Shown: piece after piece, positions 8,314 through 15,615 of the stretch
Position numbering within the stretch: the first letter of the stretch is position 1
How the letters are laid out: every line of letters begins with the position of its first letter
NCBI GenBank assembly: GCA_030602265.1
Contig: JAUWAB010000002.1
Coordinates: 1-64,000 of the forward strand
DNA from: Prolixibacteraceae bacterium
Lineage (GTDB): Bacteria > Bacteroidota > Bacteroidia > Bacteroidales > Prolixibacteraceae
DNA: 64,000 bases
Direction of reading: 5' to 3'
Made by a program: the position numbers and the translations under genes
Notes under the pieces: generated by a model
What the model was told of the DNA's origin: nothing
What the model saw: the letters and a program-made list of their open reading frames with translations, nothing else
Database searches by the model: none

Positions 8314-9657
8314 ATGGAAAACTCACGCAGGGAATTTATCCGGAAAACGACCCTTGGTGCAGCGGCTATTTCGTTGGGAGGCGTTTTTACCGGCATCAGT
8401 GCAAAAAGTTATGGCCGGATTATCGGGGCCAATGAACGGATCCGGGTATCGGTAGCCGGCGTCAACAGCCGGGGAACTGCCCTGGCGGCCAATTTTGCCA
8501 GGCAGCCCGATTGCGAGGTGGTTCACATCGTGGATGTGGATTCCCGGGCTATTGTCCAGTGTACCAAAAAGGTACTTGAGCGTCAGGACAAGACTCCGGA
8601 AGGGATAAAGGACATCAGGCGCTCCCTCGACAGCAAGGAAGTGGATGCCCTCGTCGTGGCGATGCCCGACCACTGGCATGCCCCCGCAGCCCTGATGGCC
8701 ATGAAAGCCGGCAAGGATGTCTATCTCGAAAAACCGTGCAGCCATAGTCCGCGCGAAGGCGAAATCCTGGTTGAGGCAGCCGCAAAATACAAGCGCGTCT
8801 TGCAGATGGGCAACCAGCGCCGGACCTGGCCCAATGTGGCGGAGGCCATCCGGGAAGTGAAATCCGGGGCCATAGGCAGGCCCTACTTCGGAAAAAGCTG
8901 GTACACCAACAACCGCGGCCCCATAGGCACCGGGAAAGAAACAGCCGTGCCGGAGTGGCTCGACTGGGACCTGTGGCAGGGTCCGGCCCCCCGGAAAAAC
9001 TACCGCGACAACATCGTACACTACAACTGGCACTGGTTCTGGCACTGGGGCACAGGGGAAGCCCTGAACAACGGGACCCACATGGTGGACCTGCTGCGAT
9101 GGGGCTTCGGCGTGGATTTCCCCGTCAGGGTGAGTTCCAATGGCGGCAGGTTTCATTACCGCGACGACTGGGAAACACCCGACACCCAGGTGATCAGCAT
9201 GGATTTCGCCGAGGGGATCTCCATGACCTGGGAAGGCAGGAGCTGTAACGGAAAGCATGTGGAGGGCAGTTCGGTCGGAGCCATGTTCTTCGGGGAAGAA
9301 GGAACCCTGTTTATCCCCGGCGGCGATGAATATACCATCTTCGACAAACAAAACAAGATCGTTAAAGAAGTTAAAAGCCAGGTAAAAACCGATCCGCGCG
9401 ACCCAGCCAATCCGGCGGAGTTGTTGGACGGTTTCCATATCCGGAACTTCTTCGACGGCATCCGGAAGGGAACACCATTAGCTTCGGATATTGATTCCGG
9501 ACATAAAAGCACCCTGCTGGTCCAGTTAGGTAATATTGCCCAGCGGACAGGCCGGTCCCTTCAGGTAAATCCGAAGAACGGCCACATTCTCAACGACCGG
9601 GAAGCCATGAAGCTCTGGACCAGGGATTATGAGAAGGGATGGGAGATGAAGGATTAA
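8314..9657 (+). CDS. Tat-exported Gfo/Idh/MocA-family oxidoreductase
   Basis: 447 aa. The leader RREFIRKTTLGAAAISLGG is a Tat signal. The Rossmann motif is VSVAGVNSRGTAL, and EKPCSHSPREG is the family EKP motif with the catalytic-type Lys. NNGTHMVDLLRWG marks the substrate domain. Length and export fit the large periplasmic subfamily of Bacteroidota and Planctomycetota, whose members sit in sugar-degradation clusters. The substrate is not predictable. The 216 bp upstream hold no other gene. Its stop codon is followed within 4 nt by repeat locus B. Confidence 0.85.
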   Translation: MENSRREFIRKTTLGAAAISLGGVFTGISAKSYGRIIGANERIRVSVAGVNSRGTALAANFARQPDCEVVHIVDVDSRAIVQCTKKVLERQDKTPEGIKDIRRSLDSKEVDALVVAMPDHWHAPAALMAMKAGKDVYLEKPCSHSPREGEILVEAAAKYKRVLQMGNQRRTWPNVAEAIREVKSGAIGRPYFGKSWYTNNRGPIGTGKETAVPEWLDWDLWQGPAPRKNYRDNIVHYNWHWFWHWGTGEALNNGTHMVDLLRWGFGVDFPVRVSSNGGRFHYRDDWETPDTQVISMDFAEGISMTWEGRSCNGKHVEGSSVGAMFFGEEGTLFIPGGDEYTIFDKQNKIVKEVKSQVKTDPRDPANPAELLDGFHIRNFFDGIRKGTPLASDIDSGHKSTLLVQLGNIAQRTGRSLQVNPKNGHILNDREAMKLWTRDYEKGWEMKD

Positions 9658-9761
9658 TCCGGTAATCGGTAACCGGTATCGCGACGTGGCTATGAAAAAC
9701 GGCGTAGGGGCAACCCTCGCGGTTGCCCTAAACCCTCGCGGTTGCCCTGGCCCAATGGCCG

Positions 9762-9873
9762 GTAAACGGTGAACTGTAAACTGTAAACAGTAATCGGTAA
9801 ACAGTGAACAGTAAAAGGTAAACTGTAAAAGGTAAACAGTAAACAGTAATCGGTAATCGGTAATCGGTGATCA
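9762..9873 (+). repeat. Sixteen in-phase 7-bp units, GTRAWNN
   Basis: Sixteen consecutive heptads without a phase break: GTAAACG, GTGAACT, GTAAACT, GTAAACA, GTAATCG, GTAAACA, GTGAACA, GTAAAAG, GTAAACT, GTAAAAG, GTAAACA, GTAAACA, GTAATCG three times, GTGATCA. Positions 1, 2 and 4 never vary (GT, then A) while the last positions do. Length is held at seven despite point changes. It recalls the heptanucleotide STRR repeats known from cyanobacteria, though the sequence differs. Confidence 0.9.
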
Positions 9874-9899
9874 AAGTCAGGCACTTACAATATAATCCG

Positions 9900-9926
9900 G
9901 TAATCTGTGTAATCTGTGTAATCTGT
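9900..9926 (+). repeat. 9-bp tandem repeat GTAATCTGT, three copies
   Basis: Three exact tandem copies of GTAATCTGT. The same unit in reverse complement (ACAGATTAC) forms the array at 51125-51160, and in both places the flank reads GTCCACAGATT when viewed in the same sense. Confidence 0.88.
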
Positions 9927-10038
9927 GGACAATTATCTTTAATCCGTGTAATCCCCGCCAGACCTGGTCTTTCGGGCTGGCCCGCCAGAATGACTTTGTC
10001 GGGCTGGTATGGACAGCATCCGGCACCTTGAAGCGCCA

Positions 10039-10073
10039 AATAATAAATAATCAATAATAAATCATAAATCCTA
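10039..10073 (+). repeat. AT-rich heptads abutting the nagA start codon
   Basis: AATAATA, AATAATC, AATAATA, AATCATA, AATCCTA in phase. The next heptad frame (from 10074) contains the ATG of nagA. The same class of units is at 209-236. This would make the nagA leader almost entirely repeat sequence with no Shine-Dalgarno site. Confidence 0.75.
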
Positions 10074-10074
10074 A

Positions 10075-11310
10075 ATGCGTATTCCAACTCTCTCCCTTAT
10101 CCTTTGGTCCCTTCTGGCCCCCATGATCTCCGGGGCCCAGGAAAATCCGGTCAGGGTGGAAGGTTATCTATACCTGGACCACTCACCGGTTTCCCTGAAG
10201 ATCCAAAATGGCAAGATCCTGGAGATCAACAGGCTTACTGAAATTCCGGACGGATTTCCGGAGGTGTACATTGCCCCAGGATTTATCGACAACCAGGTAA
10301 ACGGATATGCCGGCGTTTCCTTCGCCCTGGGCGGAAGCGACCTGACCACAGAGGGCGTGACCAAGGCTACCCGGGCACTCTGGAAGGAAGGGGTGACCAC
10401 CTACCTTCCCACGCTTACCACCAATTCGAGGGAAATTCTCCTCAAAAACTTCAGGATACTGGCAGCTGCCATGGAAAATAAAGAGATCCGGGGGTCTATT
10501 CCCGGATTTCATCTCGAAGGGCCTTTTATCTCCCCGGAAGACGGATACCGGGGAGCCCATCCGGCGGAGCATGTAAGGCTCCCCGACTGGAACGAACTCC
10601 GGGAATACCAGCAGGCTGCCGGCGGGAAGATCCTGCAGCTCACCCTGGCTCCGGAAGTTGAGGGCGCCCTCGCCCTCATGGATAGCTGCCGGGAGAACCA
10701 CATCCTGGTCGCCCTGGGCCATCACAATGCTCCCGCCGCCATCATCACCGCTGCCATCGACCGGGGAGCCCGGATCGCCACCCACCTGGGCAACGGCGCC
10801 GCCAACACCATCAACCGACACCGCAACCCCTTCTGGCCGCAATTGGCCGATGAACGCCTTATGATCAGCATCATTGCCGACGGATTTCACCTCCTGCCCG
10901 AGCAGATCAGGGTTTTTACCAAAGTCAAGGGCACCGGAGGCACCATCCTTACCTCGGATGTGACCGGTTTCGCCGGATTGCCTCCCGGGGAATTCGTAAC
11001 TTCCGAAGGGATTACCATTGAACTTACCCCGGAAGGGATGCTCCGGTACCCCGGCCAGAATGTCCTGTACGGCTCCGCATCCCCTCTGAGCAAAGGCGTG
11101 GGCCACGTGATGAAAGTGACCGGATGCAGCCTGGCAGATGCCGTACAGATGGCCAGCACCAATCCGGCCAGGCTATACGGACTCGATGACCGCGGCGAAA
11201 TCGCACCCGGGAAGAGGGCCGACCTGGTCATTTTCACCCTTGAGAATTTTCATGTCAGTGTACAGCATACCATTGTCGCCGGAGAAACCGTTTACCGGGC
11301 TGAACCGTAA
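10075..11310 (+). CDS. nagA: Exported NagA-like N-acetylglucosamine-6-phosphate deacetylase
   Basis: 411 aa amidohydrolase. Active-site landmarks of NagA are present: PGFIDNQVNG (68-77; E. coli NagA also has Gln and Asn here rather than HxH), HLEGPF with metal ligand E148, GHHNA with H216, THLGNGA with H237, and catalytic D295 in LTSDVTG. Oddly, it begins with a plausible Sec signal peptide (residues 1-21, ending ISGAQ), whereas NagA proteins are cytoplasmic. A phosphorylated substrate is therefore doubtful. First gene of a tight run (gaps 39, 25 and 2 nt) with an Nramp-like transporter, a NagB-like protein and ogt. Confidence 0.8.
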   Translation: MRIPTLSLILWSLLAPMISGAQENPVRVEGYLYLDHSPVSLKIQNGKILEINRLTEIPDGFPEVYIAPGFIDNQVNGYAGVSFALGGSDLTTEGVTKATRALWKEGVTTYLPTLTTNSREILLKNFRILAAAMENKEIRGSIPGFHLEGPFISPEDGYRGAHPAEHVRLPDWNELREYQQAAGGKILQLTLAPEVEGALALMDSCRENHILVALGHHNAPAAIITAAIDRGARIATHLGNGAANTINRHRNPFWPQLADERLMISIIADGFHLLPEQIRVFTKVKGTGGTILTSDVTGFAGLPPGEFVTSEGITIELTPEGMLRYPGQNVLYGSASPLSKGVGHVMKVTGCSLADAVQMASTNPARLYGLDDRGEIAPGKRADLVIFTLENFHVSVQHTIVAGETVYRAEP

Positions 11311-11349
11311 TCAAATCATCAGTATTCATAAAAGTACAAACATCATATC

Positions 11350-12582
11350 ATGACCAGAAAGAACAAAATACGCCTGGCCCTGAGTGCCGTCGGACCGGGC
11401 TTATTCCTGATCGGCTACAACATCGGGACAGGCAGTGTCACCACCATGGCCAAAACCGGGGCAGAACACGGCATGCACCTGTTCTGGGCACTGGTACTTT
11501 CCTGCATTTTCACCTTTATCCTGATGGTGGCATACGGGAAAGTCACCCTCGTGACCGGCAAAACCGCCCTGACCAACATCCGGCATGAATTCAGGCACGG
11601 ATGGATCCTGGCCTTGTACATTTTAACGGCGTTGATTATCGGCGAACTGCTGGCTCTGATGGGGGTCATGGGCATAGTGGCCGACCTCCTGCAGGAAGGG
11701 ATAAGACTGCTGTTAAACGACACGGTTGTCCACCGCGGTTGGATCATCCTCTTCCTCGCAGTGGCTCTTTATTTCCTGCTATGGTTTGGCCGTTATAAAA
11801 CCTTCGAAAAGGTACTAACCGTGTTTGTCATTTTTATGGGATTATCGTTCATGGTGGTGTTTTTCATGGTCAAACCGGATTTCGGGGCCATCGCCACCGG
11901 GCTGATTCCCGGCATACCCAACACCCCCGGTGCCATGGGACTGGTGGCTGCCATCGCAGGAACCACCTGTTCGGCGGCGGTTTTCATCATGCGGAGTACG
12001 GTGGTTGCCGAAAAGGGATGGAATGCCAGCCACCTGAAGACTGAAAAAAAGGACGCCTTTGTCTCCGCAGCCATGATGCTGTTTCTCAGCGCAATCATTA
12101 TGGCGGTGGCCGCCGGGACCCTGAACGTAATGGGCCTCAGGCTGGAGAATACCGTTGAAATGATCCACCTGTTCGAACCCATCGGAGGAAAAATTGCCGC
12201 CTTTATCCTGATTTTGGGGATTGCCGGCGCAGGATTGTCCACCATTTTCCCGATCGTACTGATAGCTCCCTGGCTGATCGCCGACTATACCGGGAAACCC
12301 AGGAACATCCATTCCGCACAATCCAGGTGGCTGATTTTCGGGGCCATGCTGTTTGCCTTCGGAAGTCTCGTACTGAAGCAACGTCCACCTGCCCTGATGA
12401 TCTTCTCACAAGCATTCCAGGCCTGTATCCTGCCGGCGGTTGCCATTCCCATCCTCATCCTGATTAACCGGAAAAGCCTCATGAAATCCCATAAAACAGG
12501 AACCGCCTGGAATACCGGAATCTGGCTGGTCATTCTTTTCTCACTGGTAACCAGCTGGTTTGCCATCACCGAATTATTATAA
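11350..12582 (+). CDS. Nramp-fold membrane transporter lacking canonical metal motifs
   Basis: 410 aa, about 11 transmembrane segments, matching the Nramp/SLC11 family over its length. TM1 normally carries DPGN; here GPGLFLIGYNIGTGSVTT has no Asp. TM6 normally carries an MPH motif; here GTTCSAAVFIMRS has neither Met nor His. Those residues hold the divalent metal in known Nramp proteins, so Mn/Fe transport is unlikely. Its position between nagA-like and nagB-like genes suggests an amino sugar or related organic solute; this is inference. It remains LeuT-fold, so ion-coupled import is plausible. Confidence 0.8.
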   Translation: MTRKNKIRLALSAVGPGLFLIGYNIGTGSVTTMAKTGAEHGMHLFWALVLSCIFTFILMVAYGKVTLVTGKTALTNIRHEFRHGWILALYILTALIIGELLALMGVMGIVADLLQEGIRLLLNDTVVHRGWIILFLAVALYFLLWFGRYKTFEKVLTVFVIFMGLSFMVVFFMVKPDFGAIATGLIPGIPNTPGAMGLVAAIAGTTCSAAVFIMRSTVVAEKGWNASHLKTEKKDAFVSAAMMLFLSAIIMAVAAGTLNVMGLRLENTVEMIHLFEPIGGKIAAFILILGIAGAGLSTIFPIVLIAPWLIADYTGKPRNIHSAQSRWLIFGAMLFAFGSLVLKQRPPALMIFSQAFQACILPAVAIPILILINRKSLMKSHKTGTAWNTGIWLVILFSLVTSWFAITELL

Positions 12583-12607
12583 ACACTAAGTATTCTTTAA
12601 ATCTGAT

Positions 12608-13375
12608 ATGGAAAATACGCTTGCATCCTTTCAACAAGACCAGCTGATGGTCAGGGTTTACGAAAAAGAAGAAGACATGGGCCAGGCGGCAGCTGCTTTA
12701 GTAGCAGCGAAACTTGCTGAGGCCATTGCTGAAAAAGACCACGCCAACCTGATCCTGGCCACCGGAACCTCCCAGTTTGCCTTTCTGGAGGCACTCAAGG
12801 CGCATAACATAGAATGGCAAAAAATTACTGTATTTCACCTGGATGAATATGCCGGAATATCCAATCAACACCCGGCCAGCTTCAGGAAATATCTGAAAGA
12901 GAGGATCCTGAATGAAGTCAATCCGGGTGAAGTCCACCTTATCCAGGGCGATGCCGAAGACCTTCAGTCTGAGATGGATGCCTATGAGGCTCTGCTGAAA
13001 TCCCACCCGGTGGATGTGGCCTGCATTGGCATCGGCGAAAACGGGCATATTGCCTTTAACGATCCTCCGGTGGCCGACTTTAACGATCCGCGCCTGGTAA
13101 AACTGGCCGGACTGGATGAAGCCTGCAGGAGACAGCAGTTAGGCGAAGGCTGGTTCCCCACCCTCGAGGATGTTCCGGAATATGCCGTAACCCTGACAAT
13201 TCCGGCGATCATGAACTGTAAAACCATCAGTTGCGTGGTTCCCGGTAAACGGAAGGCCAACGCGGTAAGCAATACCCTTTACGGCGGGATTGCAACCAGC
13301 TGCCCGGCTTCCATATTACGTACACATCCCTGCACAACCCTCTTCCTCGATCAGGAGTCATTTCCCGGAATATAA
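12608..13375 (+). CDS. NagB-like glucosamine-6-phosphate deaminase/isomerase family protein
   Basis: 255 aa, NagB/RpiA/6PGL fold. The sugar-phosphate loop ATGTSQ (51-56) and FHLDEY with D79 (E. coli D72) are present. The catalytic loop reads GIGENGHIAFNDP. Against E. coli NagB (GVGNDGHIAFNEP) this keeps the His (H147) but changes D141 to N145 and E148 to D152. GKRKANAV and SILRTH near the C-terminus fit the family. The changed residues mark a divergent subfamily that may still act on an amino-sugar phosphate, or on another substrate or reaction. It begins 25 nt after the Nramp-like gene. Confidence 0.78.
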   Translation: MENTLASFQQDQLMVRVYEKEEDMGQAAAALVAAKLAEAIAEKDHANLILATGTSQFAFLEALKAHNIEWQKITVFHLDEYAGISNQHPASFRKYLKERILNEVNPGEVHLIQGDAEDLQSEMDAYEALLKSHPVDVACIGIGENGHIAFNDPPVADFNDPRLVKLAGLDEACRRQQLGEGWFPTLEDVPEYAVTLTIPAIMNCKTISCVVPGKRKANAVSNTLYGGIATSCPASILRTHPCTTLFLDQESFPGI

Positions 13376-13377
13376 AA

Positions 13378-13905
13378 ATGTTGCAAACCATCGATTACCA
13401 GATTTTCAGGTCTCCGGCAGGTCAATTGCTGGTCGGTTCCTGGCAGGACCAGCTCGTACTGTGCGACTGGGCAGACCGGAAAAACCGGCAGGCCATAGAC
13501 GACAGAATCCGGAAGGCTACAGGAGGCGAATTCAGGGAGGTAAATTCCCGGATTGTACGGGAGGCAACTGAGCAGCTGCAGGAATATTTCAGCGGCAACC
13601 GCACAGAATTTACGGTACCTCTGCTTCAGACCGGTACAGAATTTCAGCAGACAGTATGGTCAGCACTGCTGGAAATCCCGTTTGGACATAAAATCACCTA
13701 TTCCGGACTGGCTGAAAAGCTGGGAAGTCCGGATAAGGTAAGAGCCGTTGCGGGGGCTGTCGGGGCCAATCCGATGTCGATTTTTGTTCCATGCCACCGG
13801 GTTACCGGGATCCAGGGACAGCTGACCGGGTATGCCGGGGGGCTTGAGGCCAAAAGATTCCTGCTGAACATGGAAGATAAAAACAATTTGTTTGCTGTTT
13901 TATGA
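13378..13905 (+). CDS. ogt: Methylated-DNA-protein-cysteine methyltransferase
   Basis: 175 aa. The acceptor Cys is C139 in FVPCHRVTG, with the ANPMSIF and GYAGGLEAKRFLL surroundings of the C-terminal catalytic domain and a short N-terminal domain. It removes alkyl groups from O6-alkylguanine by a suicide transfer to the Cys. It starts 2 nt after the NagB-like gene, so it is probably co-transcribed; the link to amino-sugar genes is likely incidental. Confidence 0.92.
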   Translation: MLQTIDYQIFRSPAGQLLVGSWQDQLVLCDWADRKNRQAIDDRIRKATGGEFREVNSRIVREATEQLQEYFSGNRTEFTVPLLQTGTEFQQTVWSALLEIPFGHKITYSGLAEKLGSPDKVRAVAGAVGANPMSIFVPCHRVTGIQGQLTGYAGGLEAKRFLLNMEDKNNLFAVL

Positions 13906-13988
13906 AAAAGGTCTAATTTTAGAACGCTATTGTTTACAGAATCTAAAAAACCAGCATTTTAACTGATTCACCAAAAAAATCACTTTTA

Positions 13989-15353
13989 ATGGACAATCAC
14001 AACCTTTACAACAGAAGATCTTTTCTTTCCGGTGCCACCATGGGAACCATGGGCATCATCGGCGCCGCATCGCTCCTGTCGTCTTGCAGTCAGCCGGGCC
14101 GCCAGGGCAAGGAAATACCGTTACCTGACCTTCCCGACCGGGCACCTGAGGGGAAGCCCCTTAAGGCTGGTTTGATCGGGTGTGGCGGCCGCGGAACCGG
14201 AGCAGCCATCAATTTTGTGGATGCCGGGCCCGGTCTGGAGATTGTGGCTTTAGGCGACGTTTTTCAGGATAAGATCGACCAGTGCAGGGCTGAGCTCAAG
14301 GCAGAGCGAAATATTGAAATCGCTGACGACAAATGTTTCGTCGGCTTCGACAACTTTGAAAAGGTAATCGATTCGGGCGTGGATGTAGTCCTGCTCTGTA
14401 CCCCTCCCCATTTCCGGCCTGCGCACCTGGAAGCGGCAATCAATGCCCGGAAACATGTATTTATCGAAAAACCATGTGCCGTGGATCCCGTTGGCGCCAG
14501 ATCGGTGCTGGTTTCGGCCAAAAGGGCTGAGCAGATGGGCTTGTGCATTGTGAGCGGCACCATCCGGAGGGTTCAGAAAGACTTCATGGAGACCCGCCGG
14601 CGGGTAGCCAACGGCGAGATCGGAGAAATCACCGGGGCTAACATCATCCGGAACGGAGGATCACTCTGGTTCCGCAACCGCAATCCAAAGTGGACCGACA
14701 TGGAATATATGCTCAGGAACTGGGCCAACTTCTGCTGGCTTTCGGGCGACCATATCGTCGAACAGTTTATCCACGAGATTGATGTAATGAACTGGTTTGT
14801 AGATGCCCTGCCGGTTAAGGCGATCGGATGGGGAGGACGGCAACGCAGGATTACCGGGGACCAATATGACTTTTTCAGTATTGAATATGAATATGCAAAC
14901 GGAATGCACACGCACTGCGCGGCAAGGCAAATCAGCGGGTGCAGTAACCTGACCAAACAGCTGATCACCGGAACGAAAGGTTTTGCCAATGCCAAAGGCC
15001 TCATCATGGACCTGCAAGGCAATACCGTGTGGGAGTATCCTTACCAGAAAGAGGATGACCCGGCAGCCGATCCCAAATGGAAAATCACCAACCCTTTTGT
15101 GCAGGAACATATCAACCTGGTGACTGCCATACGAACCGGGAAAGTCATCAACGATGCCGAGGCACATGTCAATTCCACCATTGTCGCCACCATGGGGCGC
15201 ATATCCGCCTACACCGGAAAAGATGTGACCTGGGATGAAATGATGAATTCAGATCTTTATTTAGGGCCAAAACATTATGCATTCGGACCGGTGGAAGGAA
15301 TTCCGGAGGTACCACCCGTAATTGGTGCCGAACCGGTGCAGCCAAAGGGCTGA
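13989..15353 (+). CDS. Exported Gfo/Idh/MocA-family oxidoreductase (third copy)
   Basis: 454 aa. The leader NRRSFLSGATMGTMG is Tat-like and continues to LLSSC, a possible lipobox, so it may be a Tat-exported lipoprotein. The Rossmann motif GLIGCGGRGTG is canonical and FIEKPCAVDP holds the EKP motif. DHIVEQFIHEIDVMNWF is typical of the substrate domain. Such proteins are common next to secreted glycosidases; some act as NAD-dependent glycosidases or sugar 3-oxidases, but specificity cannot be read here. It ends about 40 nt before a strong terminator. Confidence 0.87.
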   Translation: MDNHNLYNRRSFLSGATMGTMGIIGAASLLSSCSQPGRQGKEIPLPDLPDRAPEGKPLKAGLIGCGGRGTGAAINFVDAGPGLEIVALGDVFQDKIDQCRAELKAERNIEIADDKCFVGFDNFEKVIDSGVDVVLLCTPPHFRPAHLEAAINARKHVFIEKPCAVDPVGARSVLVSAKRAEQMGLCIVSGTIRRVQKDFMETRRRVANGEIGEITGANIIRNGGSLWFRNRNPKWTDMEYMLRNWANFCWLSGDHIVEQFIHEIDVMNWFVDALPVKAIGWGGRQRRITGDQYDFFSIEYEYANGMHTHCAARQISGCSNLTKQLITGTKGFANAKGLIMDLQGNTVWEYPYQKEDDPAADPKWKITNPFVQEHINLVTAIRTGKVINDAEAHVNSTIVATMGRISAYTGKDVTWDEMMNSDLYLGPKHYAFGPVEGIPEVPPVIGAEPVQPKG

Positions 15354-15394
15354 CCTGTTGATAACCAAATCCTGGCTGTACACAACATAATATT

Positions 15395-15431
15395 AAAAAG
15401 GCTGTCTCAATAATCCGGGACAGCCTTTTTT
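15395..15431 (+). terminator. Rho-independent terminator after the third oxidoreductase gene
   Basis: AAAAAGGCTGTC and GACAGCCTTTTTT form a 12-bp stem over a 12-nt loop, ending in a T-run. It closes the nagA-to-oxidoreductase stretch. Confidence 0.85.
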
Positions 15432-15474
15432 ATTTCATCTGTATAAATTGTTTTGTTTTTTAATGGTCAGATGG

Positions 15475-15535
15475 CCCCGATAGCTATCGGGGTTCCATGC
15501 TGAAAGTTATTCCTGCCCGTCCGGTCAGGCGGGCA
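15475..15535. repeat. Two intergenic palindromes
   Basis: CCCCGATAGCTATCGGGG at 15475-15492 is a perfect 18-bp palindrome. TGCCCG and CGGGCA at 15514-15519 and 15530-15535 form a second stem. A variant of the first (CCCCGAT, GTT, ATCGGGG) occurs at 2687-2703. They lie between the terminator and the next gene; a REP-like nature is inferred. Confidence 0.7.
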
Positions 15536-15615
15536 TAACGGTTTGTGTTTCTGCAATCATGGAAATTTCATCAGGCAAAGGTAATATTTTGTTTATTTGC
15601 CAGTTTATTCAACAT

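Larger units (their letters stand above)
9662..10073 (+). repeat. Composite intergenic repeat, locus B
   Basis: This fills the 417-bp gap between the oxidoreductase gene and nagA. In order: two or three heptads (GTAATCG, GTAACCG at 9662-9675); a core at 9692-9749 beginning ATGAAAAACGG with GGGCAACC pairing to GGTTGCCC, its second arm duplicated; a 16-unit heptad array (9762-9873); a 9-bp array (9900-9926); a GC-rich stretch; and AT-rich heptads at 10039-10073 that run up to the nagA start codon. Cores and arrays match loci A and C in type, order and sense relative to the upstream gene. Confidence 0.8.

Noticed and set aside
8145-8435. 96-codon plus frame upstream of the second oxidoreductase
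   Set aside because: Overlaps the clear Tat leader of that gene in another frame and has no features.
9762-9926. Possible CRISPR array
   Set aside because: Units are 7 or 9 bp and directly abutting, with no spacers and no cas genes in the window.
9728-10087. 119-codon minus frame with repeated TVY/LPF segments
   Set aside because: It is the antisense reading of the heptad array; no family likeness and it overlaps the nagA start.
12608-13375. Calling this gene plain nagB
   Set aside because: Two catalytic positions differ from E. coli NagB, so function is left open.
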